Below, in pieces: positions 1-5,389 of a DNA stretch of 5,389 bases (position 1 is its first letter; the number at the start of each line of letters is the position of its first letter). A program made the translations under genes and the position numbers. Below the pieces are notes generated by a model, which was not told the DNA's origin, did no database searches, and worked only from the letters and a program-made list of their open reading frames with translations. This stretch comes from Thermoleophilia bacterium (GTDB lineage: Bacteria > Actinomycetota > Thermoleophilia > Miltoncostaeales > Miltoncostaeaceae), in the NCBI GenBank assembly GCA_029861485.1, contig JAOTZF010000131.1, positions 1-5,389 on the forward strand, written 5' to 3'.

Positions 1-831
1 GTATGCCGCGTTGTGGCCGTTGTGCATCCCCGGCACCGAGAGCTCGAACGGCTGCTGCTCCCCGGAGGCCAAGCGAAGCACGAACCGACCGGGCGCGACG
101 GCGACCAGCTCAGCCCACGAATCGGGGCCCGGGCCCACCGCGCGAACCTCGCAGGGCGCCGCGACAGCGACCCGTCGGGCGCGCTCGTCCGGACCCGTGA
201 CCAGCAGACCGCGCGCCGGCAGAGCCGCCACGAACTGCCGAAAGACCTCCTCGACGGCGCCGATGTCCGCGTAGGTCGAGTGATGATCGTGATCCACGTT
301 CAGGAGAATGGCCGCCTCGGGCGCGAGTTTCAGCAACGATCGGTCGCTCTCATCGGCCTCAGCCACGAACCACTCGCCGCTTCCCCAGCGGGCGCCCGTG
401 CCACCTCCGCCGTCAATCGTCGCCCCCACGCACGCCGACGGGTCGTCCAGCGCGGCGACCAGCATGCCTGAGGTCGTCGACTTGCCGTGAGCGCCGGCCA
501 CCGCGACGCCGCGGCAGGCGGCCATCAGCTCGGCCAGGAGGTCCGCCCGATGAAGCACGGGGAGATCGCGCTCGCGAGCCACCGCGAGCTCGGGATTGGT
601 CTCGGCGATCGCCGTTGAGACCACGACAGCGTCGACGTCCTTTGCCACGTGCTCGGCCGTGTGCCCGGCGCGTGCATCGACCCCCAGCCGACGCAGCGAT
701 TCGAGGGTCGGCGACGGCTCGCGATCAGAGCCCGCCACCCGGTACCCGGCGGCCACCGCCAGGCGGGCCAGCCCGCTCATACCGGCGCCGCCGACCCCGA
801 TCATGTGAATCCGGCGCGGCTCAGCCGGCAA
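1..831 (-). CDS. murC: UDP-N-acetylmuramate--L-alanine ligase MurC, N-terminal part (3' end outside window)
   Basis: MurC is the cytoplasmic ATP-dependent ligase that adds L-Ala to UDP-MurNAc, the first amino acid of the stem peptide. 277 codons are visible of a usual 450-490. Residues from a TTG start at 831: RRIHMIGVGGAGMSGLA (7-23), the UDP-binding glycine motif; VVVSTAIAETNPEL (70-83); P-loop GAHGKSTT (113-120); EADESD (158-163); NVDHDHHSTY (178-187); and PGMHNGHNAA close to the window edge, the start of the conserved HN region. The P-loop has Ala and Ser where GTHGKTTT is common; both changes are conservative. Start choice is uncertain. The ATG at 804 would begin exactly at the first beta strand and drop the normal RRIH lead-in, while TTG at 831 gives the usual lead-in and overlaps murG by 11 bases. 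Neither has a strong Shine-Dalgarno. The identity is secure. Confidence 0.95.
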   Translation of the reverse strand, partial: MPAEPRRIHMIGVGGAGMSGLARLAVAAGYRVAGSDREPSPTLESLRRLGVDARAGHTAEHVAKDVDAVVVSTAIAETNPELAVARERDLPVLHRADLLAELMAACRGVAVAGAHGKSTTSGMLVAALDDPSACVGATIDGGGGTGARWGSGEWFVAEADESDRSLLKLAPEAAILLNVDHDHHSTYADIGAVEEVFRQFVAALPARGLLVTGPDERARRVAVAAPCEVRAVGPGPDSWAELVAVAPGRFVLRLASGEQQPFELSVPGMHNGHNAAY

Positions 832-1894
832 GCTCGAGCACCATCTCGGCGATGTCCTCGGCCGCTTCCGGGCGACCGATGGCCAGAGCCGCCTCACCCA
901 TCACCTCGAGCCGCCGCGGGTCGGAGAGCAGCGCCCCGACGAGCCCCCGGAGCTTCTCGGGCGTGCAGGCGTAGTCGGGAAGGCTGATCGCCGCTCCCGC
1001 CTCCGCCATCCAGCGCGCGTTCTTCTCCTGATGGTCTCCAGACGCGTGCGGGTATGGGACGAGAATCGCCGGTCGACCGATGGCCGCGATCTCGCACACC
1101 GAGCCGCCGGCCCGCGACACGACCAAATCGGCGGCAGCGATCGCGTCGGGCAGGTTGTCGAGGTACGCCTCGAGGCGGTAGCGCGACCCGCTCGCGCGGC
1201 GCGCGAGCTCCGCGGCGGCCCCGTCGTAGTTCGCGATGCCGCACGAGTGGATCACGGTGAAAGGCGGCGCGTCCCCGAAAGCGCCGATGGCCGCCTCATT
1301 GAGGCTCCGGGCGCCCTGACTGCCGCCGACGATCAGCACCACGGTCTCCTCGGGGGCGATCCCGAGCGCACGGCGCCCACCGGTGCGGGTGGCCGTGCGG
1401 ACGGCCATGCTCACGGGCCGGCCGGTTACGGCATACCGCCGTCCGCGTCTGCCCGAGATCGGAAAGGCGAGCGCGACGCGCCTGGCCAATGGCGCAAGGA
1501 GCCGGTTGGTGATCCCGAGATGCGAATCGGCCTCGGTGATCAGCAGGGGCCGGCGCGTCAGCCAGGCGGCGAGTCCCACAGGACCCGCGACGTACCCGCC
1601 CGCCCCGACCACGACCTGCGCGCGGCGCTTGCGCAGGATGCGCAGTGCGGCCGGAACCGCGAGCGCCGCCTGTGCGACGGTGACCAGATTCCCGAGGGTG
1701 AGGCGGCGGGCGAAGCCTCTGAGGCGAATGGTGTCGTGCGAGTAGCCATGCTCGGCGACGCGTCCGGACGCGCCCGAGCGGCGCACCCCGACGAAACCGA
1801 CCTCAGCGCCGCGCGCCGACAGCGCGTCCGCGAGCGCCAGCGCCGGCACGACGTGGCCGCCCGTGCCGCCCGCCGCGATCAAGACGCGCGTCAC
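821..1894 (-). CDS. murG: Lipid II synthase MurG (UDP-GlcNAc:lipid I GlcNAc transferase)
   Basis: MurG is a GT-B fold, GT28-family glycosyltransferase on the inner face of the membrane. It adds GlcNAc from UDP-GlcNAc to lipid I. From the GTG at 1894 it has 357 residues, the family norm, and the glycine loop comes at once: TRVLIAAGGTGGHVVPALALA (2-22). Further motifs: GAGGYVAGP (97-105), TEADSHLGITNRLLAP (120-135), VTGRPV (156-161), GGSQGARSLNEA (190-201), and the UDP-GlcNAc site SRAGGSVCEIAAIGRPAILVP (260-280) with DHQEKNA (287-293). Ser192, Arg261, Glu268, Gln289 and Asn292 fit the conserved positions. The usual HEQN motif is TEAD (120-123), keeping only the Glu. An ATG at 1966 would add 24 residues of low-complexity Ser/Asp-rich sequence inside ftsW and is rejected. 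It overlaps ftsW at its 5' end and murC at its 3' end, so it is operonic. Confidence 0.96.
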   Translation of the reverse strand: MTRVLIAAGGTGGHVVPALALADALSARGAEVGFVGVRRSGASGRVAEHGYSHDTIRLRGFARRLTLGNLVTVAQAALAVPAALRILRKRRAQVVVGAGGYVAGPVGLAAWLTRRPLLITEADSHLGITNRLLAPLARRVALAFPISGRRGRRYAVTGRPVSMAVRTATRTGGRRALGIAPEETVVLIVGGSQGARSLNEAAIGAFGDAPPFTVIHSCGIANYDGAAAELARRASGSRYRLEAYLDNLPDAIAAADLVVSRAGGSVCEIAAIGRPAILVPYPHASGDHQEKNARWMAEAGAAISLPDYACTPEKLRGLVGALLSDPRRLEVMGEAALAIGRPEAAEDIAEMVLELAG

Positions 1895-3038
1895 CCCCGC
1901 CGACGACCCGGAGTCCGGGCTTCGCGGAGCGTCTTCCGATGTTGACGAGGATTCCAGTGGATGCAAGCAGCACGATGAGGCTGTTGCCGCCGAATGATAC
2001 GTAGGGCAGCGGCACCCCGGTGATCGGCAGTAAGCCGAGAACGGCTCCGGCGTTGAAGAAGGCCTGGACGGCGATCAGGGTCGTCAGCCCGGCCGCGACC
2101 ACCTGGAGATGGCGCTCCCGCGCCGCCAGCGCGATCCGGTACCCCGAGATCACGACGACCACGAGCGCCGCGAGTACGCCGACGATGCCCAGCACGCCGA
2201 GCTCCTCCCCCACCGTAGCGAGGATCATGTCGGTCGGCGCCTCGGGGAGGTAGAAGACCTTTTGGAGACCGTCGCCCAGGCCCACGCCGGTCAGCTTCCC
2301 GGACGCCACGGCGAGCTGCGCCTGGACGCTCTGAAAGCCGGCGCCGTCGGGGTCGCTCCAGGGATCGAGGAAGGTGGTAAGGCGCGCGCGCCGATAGGGC
2401 GCGGAGATGATGGCGAACATCGCGAGCGCGCAGGCGCCGGCGGTCACCATGAACAGGTGCGAGGCGCGCGCTCCGGCAACGGCGAGCATCGCGAGTACCA
2501 CGACGAAGATCGTGGCGGCGGTGCCCAGATCCGGCTCCGCGAGGACGAGCGCCGCCACAATGGCCGAGATTCCGATCAACGGCGTAAGACCCTCCCCGCG
2601 CCGCAATCCGGCGGGGTCCCGGGCGACCGCCTGAGCGAGCCACAAGATGATCGCGAGCTTGGCGATCTCGGACGGCTGGATCTGGAACAGGCCTCCGACG
2701 GCGATCCAGCGCGTCGACCCGTTCGTCGTCGTGCCGAGCCCTGGGACGAGCACGAGAAGCAGCAACAGCACCGAGATCCCGAGCAGCGGAGTGCCAAGAC
2801 GCCGCAGCCCGGCCGGGGACATGCGCGCGAAGACAAGGTACGCGCCCAACCCCAGCAGCGCGTAGATCGCTTGCCGCAGCAACAGATCGGTGGGTGAGCC
2901 GTTTGACAGCACGGCGGTCGCGCTCGATGACGAGTAGACCATCACGAGGCCGAACAGGACGAGGGCGAGCACGGCGATCGCCAGGGTGCTCTCGGGTCGG
3001 CCGAGGCGCGGCGCGGCTGATGGTCGTCTCCGAGCCAT
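1803..3038 (-). CDS. ftsW: Septal peptidoglycan glycosyltransferase FtsW (SEDS family)
   Basis: FtsW is a SEDS-family membrane glycosyltransferase that polymerises lipid II at the division site with a partner class B penicillin-binding protein. From the ATG at 3038 it reads 411 residues, with about ten hydrophobic segments beginning at roughly 17-37. Family motifs: GSTRWIAVGG then FQIQPSEIAK (107-127), AEPDLGTA (167-174), TTFLDPWSDPDGAGFQ (221-236), LPEAPTDMILATVGEELG (264-281), where Asp270 matches the catalytic Asp of FtsW/RodA, and ITGVPLPYVSFGGNS (339-353). RodA is the alternative, but the place between murD and murG argues for FtsW. The start is chosen because the first membrane segment follows it at normal distance; no good Shine-Dalgarno is seen. 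The frame is open further upstream but that part looks non-coding. The odd part is the end: after LVNIGRR the frame runs on as an Arg/Gly-rich tail 92 bases into murG. One extra G in the run at 1894-1898 would end the protein at 382 residues. Confidence 0.94.
   Translation of the reverse strand: MARRRPSAAPRLGRPESTLAIAVLALVLFGLVMVYSSSSATAVLSNGSPTDLLLRQAIYALLGLGAYLVFARMSPAGLRRLGTPLLGISVLLLLLVLVPGLGTTTNGSTRWIAVGGLFQIQPSEIAKLAIILWLAQAVARDPAGLRRGEGLTPLIGISAIVAALVLAEPDLGTAATIFVVVLAMLAVAGARASHLFMVTAGACALAMFAIISAPYRRARLTTFLDPWSDPDGAGFQSVQAQLAVASGKLTGVGLGDGLQKVFYLPEAPTDMILATVGEELGVLGIVGVLAALVVVVISGYRIALAARERHLQVVAAGLTTLIAVQAFFNAGAVLGLLPITGVPLPYVSFGGNSLIVLLASTGILVNIGRRSAKPGLRVVGGGDARLDRGGRHGRPRRAGAGARGRAVGARR
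1891..1898 (-). promoter_or_regulatory. murG GTG start with overlapping out-of-frame TGA and a G5 run
   Basis: On the minus strand GGGGGTGA contains the murG GTG (1894-1892) overlapping a TGA (1893-1891), the same four-base arrangement as at mraY-murD. That TGA is not in the ftsW frame, which reads GGC GGG GGT GAC. With six G instead of five it would read GGC GGG GGG TGA, and ftsW would stop exactly on the murG start. This supports the GTG as the true murG start and points to an indel or a sequence error in the G run. Confidence 0.65.
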
Positions 3039-3081
3039 GCAATGACGATTTCGGCGCGGCGGCGGATCGCCCTTGGGAAGC

Positions 3082-3097
3082 CGCAACGGACGTTGCG
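3082..3097. repeat. Inverted repeat 44 bases upstream of ftsW
   Basis: The plus strand reads CGCAACG-GA-CGTTGCG, two 7-base arms around a 2-base centre. It lies between the regulator remnant and the ftsW ATG, where an operator would be plausible. The centre is too short for a strong hairpin unless the inner pair opens. No promoter elements are visible beside it, so function is a guess. Confidence 0.4.
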
Positions 3098-3166
3098 TGA
3101 CCCAACCGCGTGGCGAGAGTCTGGGCCGAAGCGGGATCGAGTTCTCGAGCACCTCGACGAGCTCGA

Positions 3167-3211
3167 TGGCCTGCCGAGGGCTCGGCAGCCGAGCTTTGCC
3201 CCGAGACCGGC
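3167..3211 (+). pseudogene. Possible upstream part of the same regulator remnant
   Basis: Plus-strand codons here read WPAEGSAAELCPETG. In large ATPase-containing LuxR regulators, a segment like WAERARAELRATG lies a short way upstream of the DNA-binding domain. The shared W-A-E...AEL...TG pattern, including the similar base sequence GCCGAG...GCCGAGCTT, suggests the fossil reaches back to about here. The gap to the LTP motif (about 31 codons) is longer than I would expect (about 15-20), and the frame differs from that of the first HTH segment. It is a weak, short match and may be chance. Confidence 0.35.
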
Positions 3212-3216
3212 CGGGC

Positions 3217-3230
3217 GCGTGCCGGCACGC
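3217..3230. repeat. 14-base perfect palindrome in the murD-ftsW spacer
   Basis: GCGTGCCGGCACGC equals its own reverse complement. An 8-base palindrome, GGCATGCC (3232-3239), follows almost directly. DNA this rich in G+C should yield about one 14-base palindrome per window of this size by chance, so function is unproven. It could be an operator or part of a small stem-loop. Confidence 0.5.
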
Positions 3231-3300
3231 CGGCATGCCTCGGCCAGCTCGAGCGCGGCCCCGAGGGAGCGACCGCCCCTTCCTCGAGGACCGCCCGCCG

Positions 3301-3478
3301 ATCCTCACACCCGGCGAGCGACAGGCGGCCGAGCGAGCGGCGACAACCGACGAGACCGCGAAGACCCTGGGCAAGGAACTGCACAAGCCGGCGCGGACGA
3401 TCGAGAATCAGCTCCGCAGCGGTACGGCAAGCTCGGTATCCGGGGCGGGACGATCTCACGGCGCTCTTCGCCGGCTAC
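3301..3478 (+). pseudogene. LuxR/GerE-type helix-turn-helix remnant, frameshifted, antisense to the operon
   Basis: Read on the plus strand, 3304-3414 encodes LTPGERQAAERAAT through ELHKPARTIENQL, which matches the GerE pattern LTPRExxV...EIAxxL...RTVENHL. The match then jumps frame. 3423-3443 gives YGKLGIR, the conserved YRKLGVR step, after 8 bases (3415-3422) where three codons are expected. 3446-3472 gives RDDLTALFA after 2 bases (3444-3445) where one codon is expected. Restoring one base at each site would give a continuous domain: L-xxx-YGKLGIR-x-RDDLTALFA. The helix before the turn also has one extra residue compared with the usual spacing. No start codon, ribosome site or in-frame stop makes this a gene. 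The remnant ends against or just inside the antisense of the murD 3' end. In the known family this domain binds DNA at the C-terminus of transcription regulators. Here it is most likely a dead gene fragment. Two sequencing errors are a less likely alternative, since no room is left for the rest of a regulator. Confidence 0.7.
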
Positions 3479-4812
3479 GTGCCCCCGGGGTCGACTGCTC
3501 CGTGGCGGGCCGCAAGCCGGCAGAAGGCATCTCCCCGTTCCTCGAAGCTGCTGAATTGGTCGAAGCTCGCGCAGGCGGGAGCCAGCAGGATGACTTCCCC
3601 TGCACGTGCGGCGCGAACGGCCGAGGCCACGGCCGTCGGAAGGTCGCCGCACCGCTCGGCCGGGACGCCCTCCGACCCAAACGCCGCCTCGAGGTCCCCT
3701 GCGGCCTCACCGATCAGGTAGGCGCTCAGCACCCCCCGTCGCGCGGCGCGGGCGAGCTCGTCGAAGGCGGTCCCCTTGGCTCGCCCCCCTGCGATGAGTC
3801 GCACATCCGACCCATACGCGCCGAGCGCCGCTATCGCCGCCGCCGGATTCGTGGCTTTCGAGTCGTTGACGAAGAGCACCTCGCGGGCGACGCCGCATTC
3901 CTCGAGTCGGTGCCGCACGCCCGGAAAGCTCGCAAGTCCCTCGGCGATGTGGTCGGAGGACACGCCCGCGTGAGCGGCGAGGGCGGCGGCGACCATCATG
4001 TTCTGCCGGTTGTGCGCTCCGCGGAGCGCCACATCGCTCCAGCGACAGACCTCGCCTCGCTCCGGGAGATGGAGCGAGCCGGCCGCGTCCCACGCCGCCA
4101 CGCCCGGACCGGATCCATCCGAGAGCCGCCGCACGACGGCTCCGGCGGTCGTCGCCTCGAGCCCCTCGGGAGCGATCGCAAGATCGTCGCCGGTCATGTT
4201 CTCGAAGATCCGCAGCTTGGAGGCGACGTAGGCGGCCAGGTCTGCGTGCCGGTCGAGGTGGTCGGGGGTGACATTCAGGAGCGCGGCGGCCCGGGGATGG
4301 AATTCCACGATGTCCTCCAGCTGGAAGCTCGAGGTCTCGACCACCAACCACTCCCCCTCCTCGAGCTCATCGACCAGGCCGCTGACCGGAGTTCCCTGAT
4401 TGCCGCACGCTCGCGCGCACAGGCCACCGGCGCGTAACAGGTGGGCGGTGAGCTCCGTGGTGGTCGTCTTGCCGTTGGTACCGGTGATCGCGAGCAGCGG
4501 GTTCTTCGTTGCGCGAGCAGCCAGCTCGACTTCGCTCCAGATCGGCACGCCGTGCGCCCGAGCCGACGCGACCGGTGCGGATTTGCCCGGCACGCCGGGG
4601 CTCTTTACGACGAGGTCGATGCCCGGCACGGGCTCTGACCAAGGAGCGCGGACCTCGACACCCTGCGAGATCAGCTCGGGCGCCGAGCGCCTGCCGCTGT
4701 CGATGGCCACGACCTCCCAGCCCCGGGCGGACAGAAGCAGGGCGGCGGAGGTGCCCGAGAGCCCGAGCCCCACCACGAGCGCCCGCCGGCCGCCGCCCTC
4801 GAGCCCGCTCAC
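3475..4812 (-). CDS. murD: UDP-N-acetylmuramoyl-L-alanine--D-glutamate ligase MurD
   Basis: MurD is the cytoplasmic ATP-dependent ligase that adds D-Glu to UDP-MurNAc-L-Ala. With the GTG start at 4812 it has 445 residues, a normal family length. Domains seen: an N-terminal UDP-binding Rossmann fold with VVGLGLSG (13-20) and KSPGVP (70-75); a central ATPase domain with P-loop GTNGKTTTT (111-119), ETSSFQLEDI (159-168), LNVTPDHLDRH (179-189) and KLRIFEN, where Lys199 matches the carbamylated lysine of the family; HNRQN (267-271); and the C-terminal domain with FPGVRHRLE (296-304), NDSKATN (316-322), AGGRAKG (341-347) and the signature PACASFDQFSSFEERG (412-427). All key residues are present. The frame is also open upstream to 4905, but that part lies inside mraY in another frame and is rejected. 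The last residues (AVDPGGT, then TAG) follow the usual end by a few codons and run into the antisense of a broken regulator remnant. A 436-base spacer separates it from ftsW. Confidence 0.97.
   Translation of the reverse strand: MSGLEGGGRRALVVGLGLSGTSAALLLSARGWEVVAIDSGRRSAPELISQGVEVRAPWSEPVPGIDLVVKSPGVPGKSAPVASARAHGVPIWSEVELAARATKNPLLAITGTNGKTTTTELTAHLLRAGGLCARACGNQGTPVSGLVDELEEGEWLVVETSSFQLEDIVEFHPRAAALLNVTPDHLDRHADLAAYVASKLRIFENMTGDDLAIAPEGLEATTAGAVVRRLSDGSGPGVAAWDAAGSLHLPERGEVCRWSDVALRGAHNRQNMMVAAALAAHAGVSSDHIAEGLASFPGVRHRLEECGVAREVLFVNDSKATNPAAAIAALGAYGSDVRLIAGGRAKGTAFDELARAARRGVLSAYLIGEAAGDLEAAFGSEGVPAERCGDLPTAVASAVRAARAGEVILLAPACASFDQFSSFEERGDAFCRLAARHGAVDPGGT
4809..4812 (-). promoter_or_regulatory. 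GTGA stop/start overlap, mraY to murD
   Basis: On the minus strand the mraY TGA (4811-4809) and the murD GTG (4812-4810) share bases. No clear Shine-Dalgarno sequence precedes the GTG, where the text reads GACTTCTCCCT. This fits translation of murD by ribosomes that have just ended mraY. The junction decides the murD start: beginning there, the Rossmann glycine motif VVGLGLSG starts at residue 13, as expected for MurD. Confidence 0.8.
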
Positions 4813-5389
4813 AGGGAGAAGTCGCGGAAGAAGAGCGTGAAGCCGGTCGCGCCCAGGATTCCGGCGACCAGCCAGAAGCGCACGATGATCGTGGTCTCGC
4901 TCCAACCGGCCATCTCGAAGTGGTGGTGGATCGGCGTCATCAGGAACACGCGCCGGCGGGTTCGCTTGAAGACCACCACTTGGATGATCACCGAGAGGGC
5001 CTCCACCACGAAGACGCCGCCGATCACGATCAGGAGGAGCTCGGTCCGGGTCATCACTGCAAGCGCCGCGATGGCACCGCCCAGGGCATAGGAGCCGACG
5101 TCACCCATGAAGACCTGGGCGGGGAACGCGTTGAACCAGAGAAAGCCGACGCAGGCACCGACCATCGTGGCCGAGAGGATCGCGAGATCGCGCTGTTCGG
5201 CGACGAAGGCGATCGCGGTATAGGTCACCAACGCCGCGGCCGCGGTGCCCGCGGCCAGCCCATCGAGGCCGTCGGTGAGGTTGACGGCGTTCGCCGATCC
5301 GCTGACCACCAGGAAGACCATGAGGAAATAGAGCACCGGCCCGATCTCGAGCGCCGTGTCGACGACCGGGATCGCGAGCTCGGTCTCCA
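4809..5389 (-). CDS. mraY: Phospho-MurNAc-pentapeptide transferase MraY, C-terminal part (5' end outside window)
   Basis: MraY is a polytopic membrane enzyme that transfers phospho-MurNAc-pentapeptide from UDP to undecaprenyl phosphate, making lipid I. The visible part is 192 codons and the frame stays open to the right edge. The family is usually about 320-370 residues, so nearly half, including the N-terminal DD motif, is missing. Seen here in order: NAVNLTDGLDGLAAG near the start of the fragment; FMGDVGSYALGG, whose Asp matches an active-site Asp of the family; a membrane segment around LLLIVIGGVFVVEALSVI; the diagnostic histidine-rich loop MTPIHHHFEMAGWSE; then a last hydrophobic segment ending FFRDFSL. 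The ATG at 5336 is an internal Met, not the start. The TGA stop overlaps the murD GTG by four bases (GTGA), so the two are probably translationally coupled. Identity is secure. Confidence 0.97.
   Translation of the reverse strand, partial: ETELAIPVVDTALEIGPVLYFLMVFLVVSGSANAVNLTDGLDGLAAGTAAAALVTYTAIAFVAEQRDLAILSATMVGACVGFLWFNAFPAQVFMGDVGSYALGGAIAALAVMTRTELLLIVIGGVFVVEALSVIIQVVVFKRTRRRVFLMTPIHHHFEMAGWSETTIIVRFWLVAGILGATGFTLFFRDFSL

Larger units (their letters stand above)
3039..3474. other. Unusual spacer between murD and ftsW
   Basis: This is the only non-overlapping gene boundary in the window with real space. The minus strand has open frames across it, but their translations are Arg/Pro/Ala-rich and match no family I recognise. 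They look like the accidental openness of high-GC DNA. On the plus strand its right half holds a broken LuxR-type DNA-binding domain. It also holds a 14-base perfect palindrome (3217-3230) and a 7+7 inverted repeat (3082-3097). I see no convincing -35/-10 promoter, no hairpin followed by a T-run on either strand, and no RNA gene. Confidence 0.7.

Noticed and set aside
1031..1945. Plus-strand open frame of 304 codons opposite murG
   Set aside because: Its translation is Arg/Ala/Gly-rich with no recognisable domain, and the opposite strand encodes an intact MurG.
1895..1966. Longer MurG starting at ATG 1966
   Set aside because: It would add 24 low-complexity residues before the first beta strand. 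The GTG at 1894 gives the usual family start and a typical overlap geometry.
3039..3386. N-terminal extension of FtsW up to an ATG at 3386
   Set aside because: The extra sequence is Arg/Pro-rich, antisense to the HTH remnant, and FtsW normally begins shortly before its first membrane segment, as it does from 3038.
1891..3459. Minus-strand open frame of 522 codons overlapping ftsW in another frame, ending on the GTGA at murG
   Set aside because: Its translation is highly Arg-rich without membrane segments, while the ftsW frame holds all SEDS motifs. It matters only because its TGA is the stop ftsW would use after a one-base change.
3073..4437. Long plus-strand open frame of 454 codons across the spacer and murD
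   Set aside because: Most of it is antisense to murD, which has every family motif. Only its first part carries the HTH-like segment, and that match leaves the frame at 3415. The length reflects the scarcity of stops in GC-rich DNA.
4813..4905. Longer MurD starting at ATG 4905
   Set aside because: The extra 31 residues are translated from mraY coding sequence in another frame and are His/Arg-rich. The GTG at 4812 matches family length.
1..5389. CRISPR array, tRNA, rRNA, insertion sequence or a defence system
   Set aside because: No spaced direct repeats, no clover-leaf or rRNA-like segments, and no transposase or nuclease motifs were seen. The window is a housekeeping cell-wall cluster apart from the spacer.

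Overview
This is a G+C-rich stretch (I estimate close to 70% by eye) carrying the middle of a dcw (division and cell wall) cluster. Every intact gene is on the minus strand. Read in the direction of transcription, from right to left, the order is mraY (5' part missing), murD, ftsW, murG, murC (3' part missing). This is the classic order for the membrane and late cytoplasmic steps of peptidoglycan precursor synthesis plus the septal glycosyltransferase. The G+C content, the GTG starts with 4-base GTGA junctions, and some motifs (TEADSHLGITNR in MurG, NVDHDHHSTY in MurC) suggest a high-GC actinobacterium. My best guess is the class Thermoleophilia (Solirubrobacterales/Gaiellales-like), possibly an environmental genome. 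That placement rests on memory of family sequences and was not tested by a search.

Layout: 1-831 holds murC (N-terminal 277 codons). 821-1894 is murG. 1803-3038 is ftsW. 3039-3474 is a spacer with no intact gene. 3475-4812 is murD. 4809-5389 is mraY (last 192 residues). The genes are otherwise packed with overlapping ends, so the 436-base spacer between murD and ftsW stands out.

How the genes work together: MurC and MurD add L-Ala and D-Glu to UDP-MurNAc in the cytoplasm. MraY moves the finished phospho-MurNAc-pentapeptide to undecaprenyl phosphate, giving lipid I. MurG adds GlcNAc, giving lipid II. FtsW polymerises lipid II at the septum with its partner transpeptidase. murE and murF, expected upstream, and murB, ftsQ and ftsZ, expected downstream, lie outside the window if the cluster is typical.

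The most interesting points are two. First, the murD-ftsW spacer contains, on the opposite strand, a recognisable but broken LuxR/GerE-type helix-turn-helix, split by two separate one-base deletions. It looks like the fossil 3' end of a transcription regulator gene lodged inside the cell-wall operon. Second, at the ftsW-murG junction ftsW reads 92 bases into murG, yet a single extra G in a run of five G would restore the same GTGA stop/start overlap seen at mraY-murD. I see no wholly new system here.
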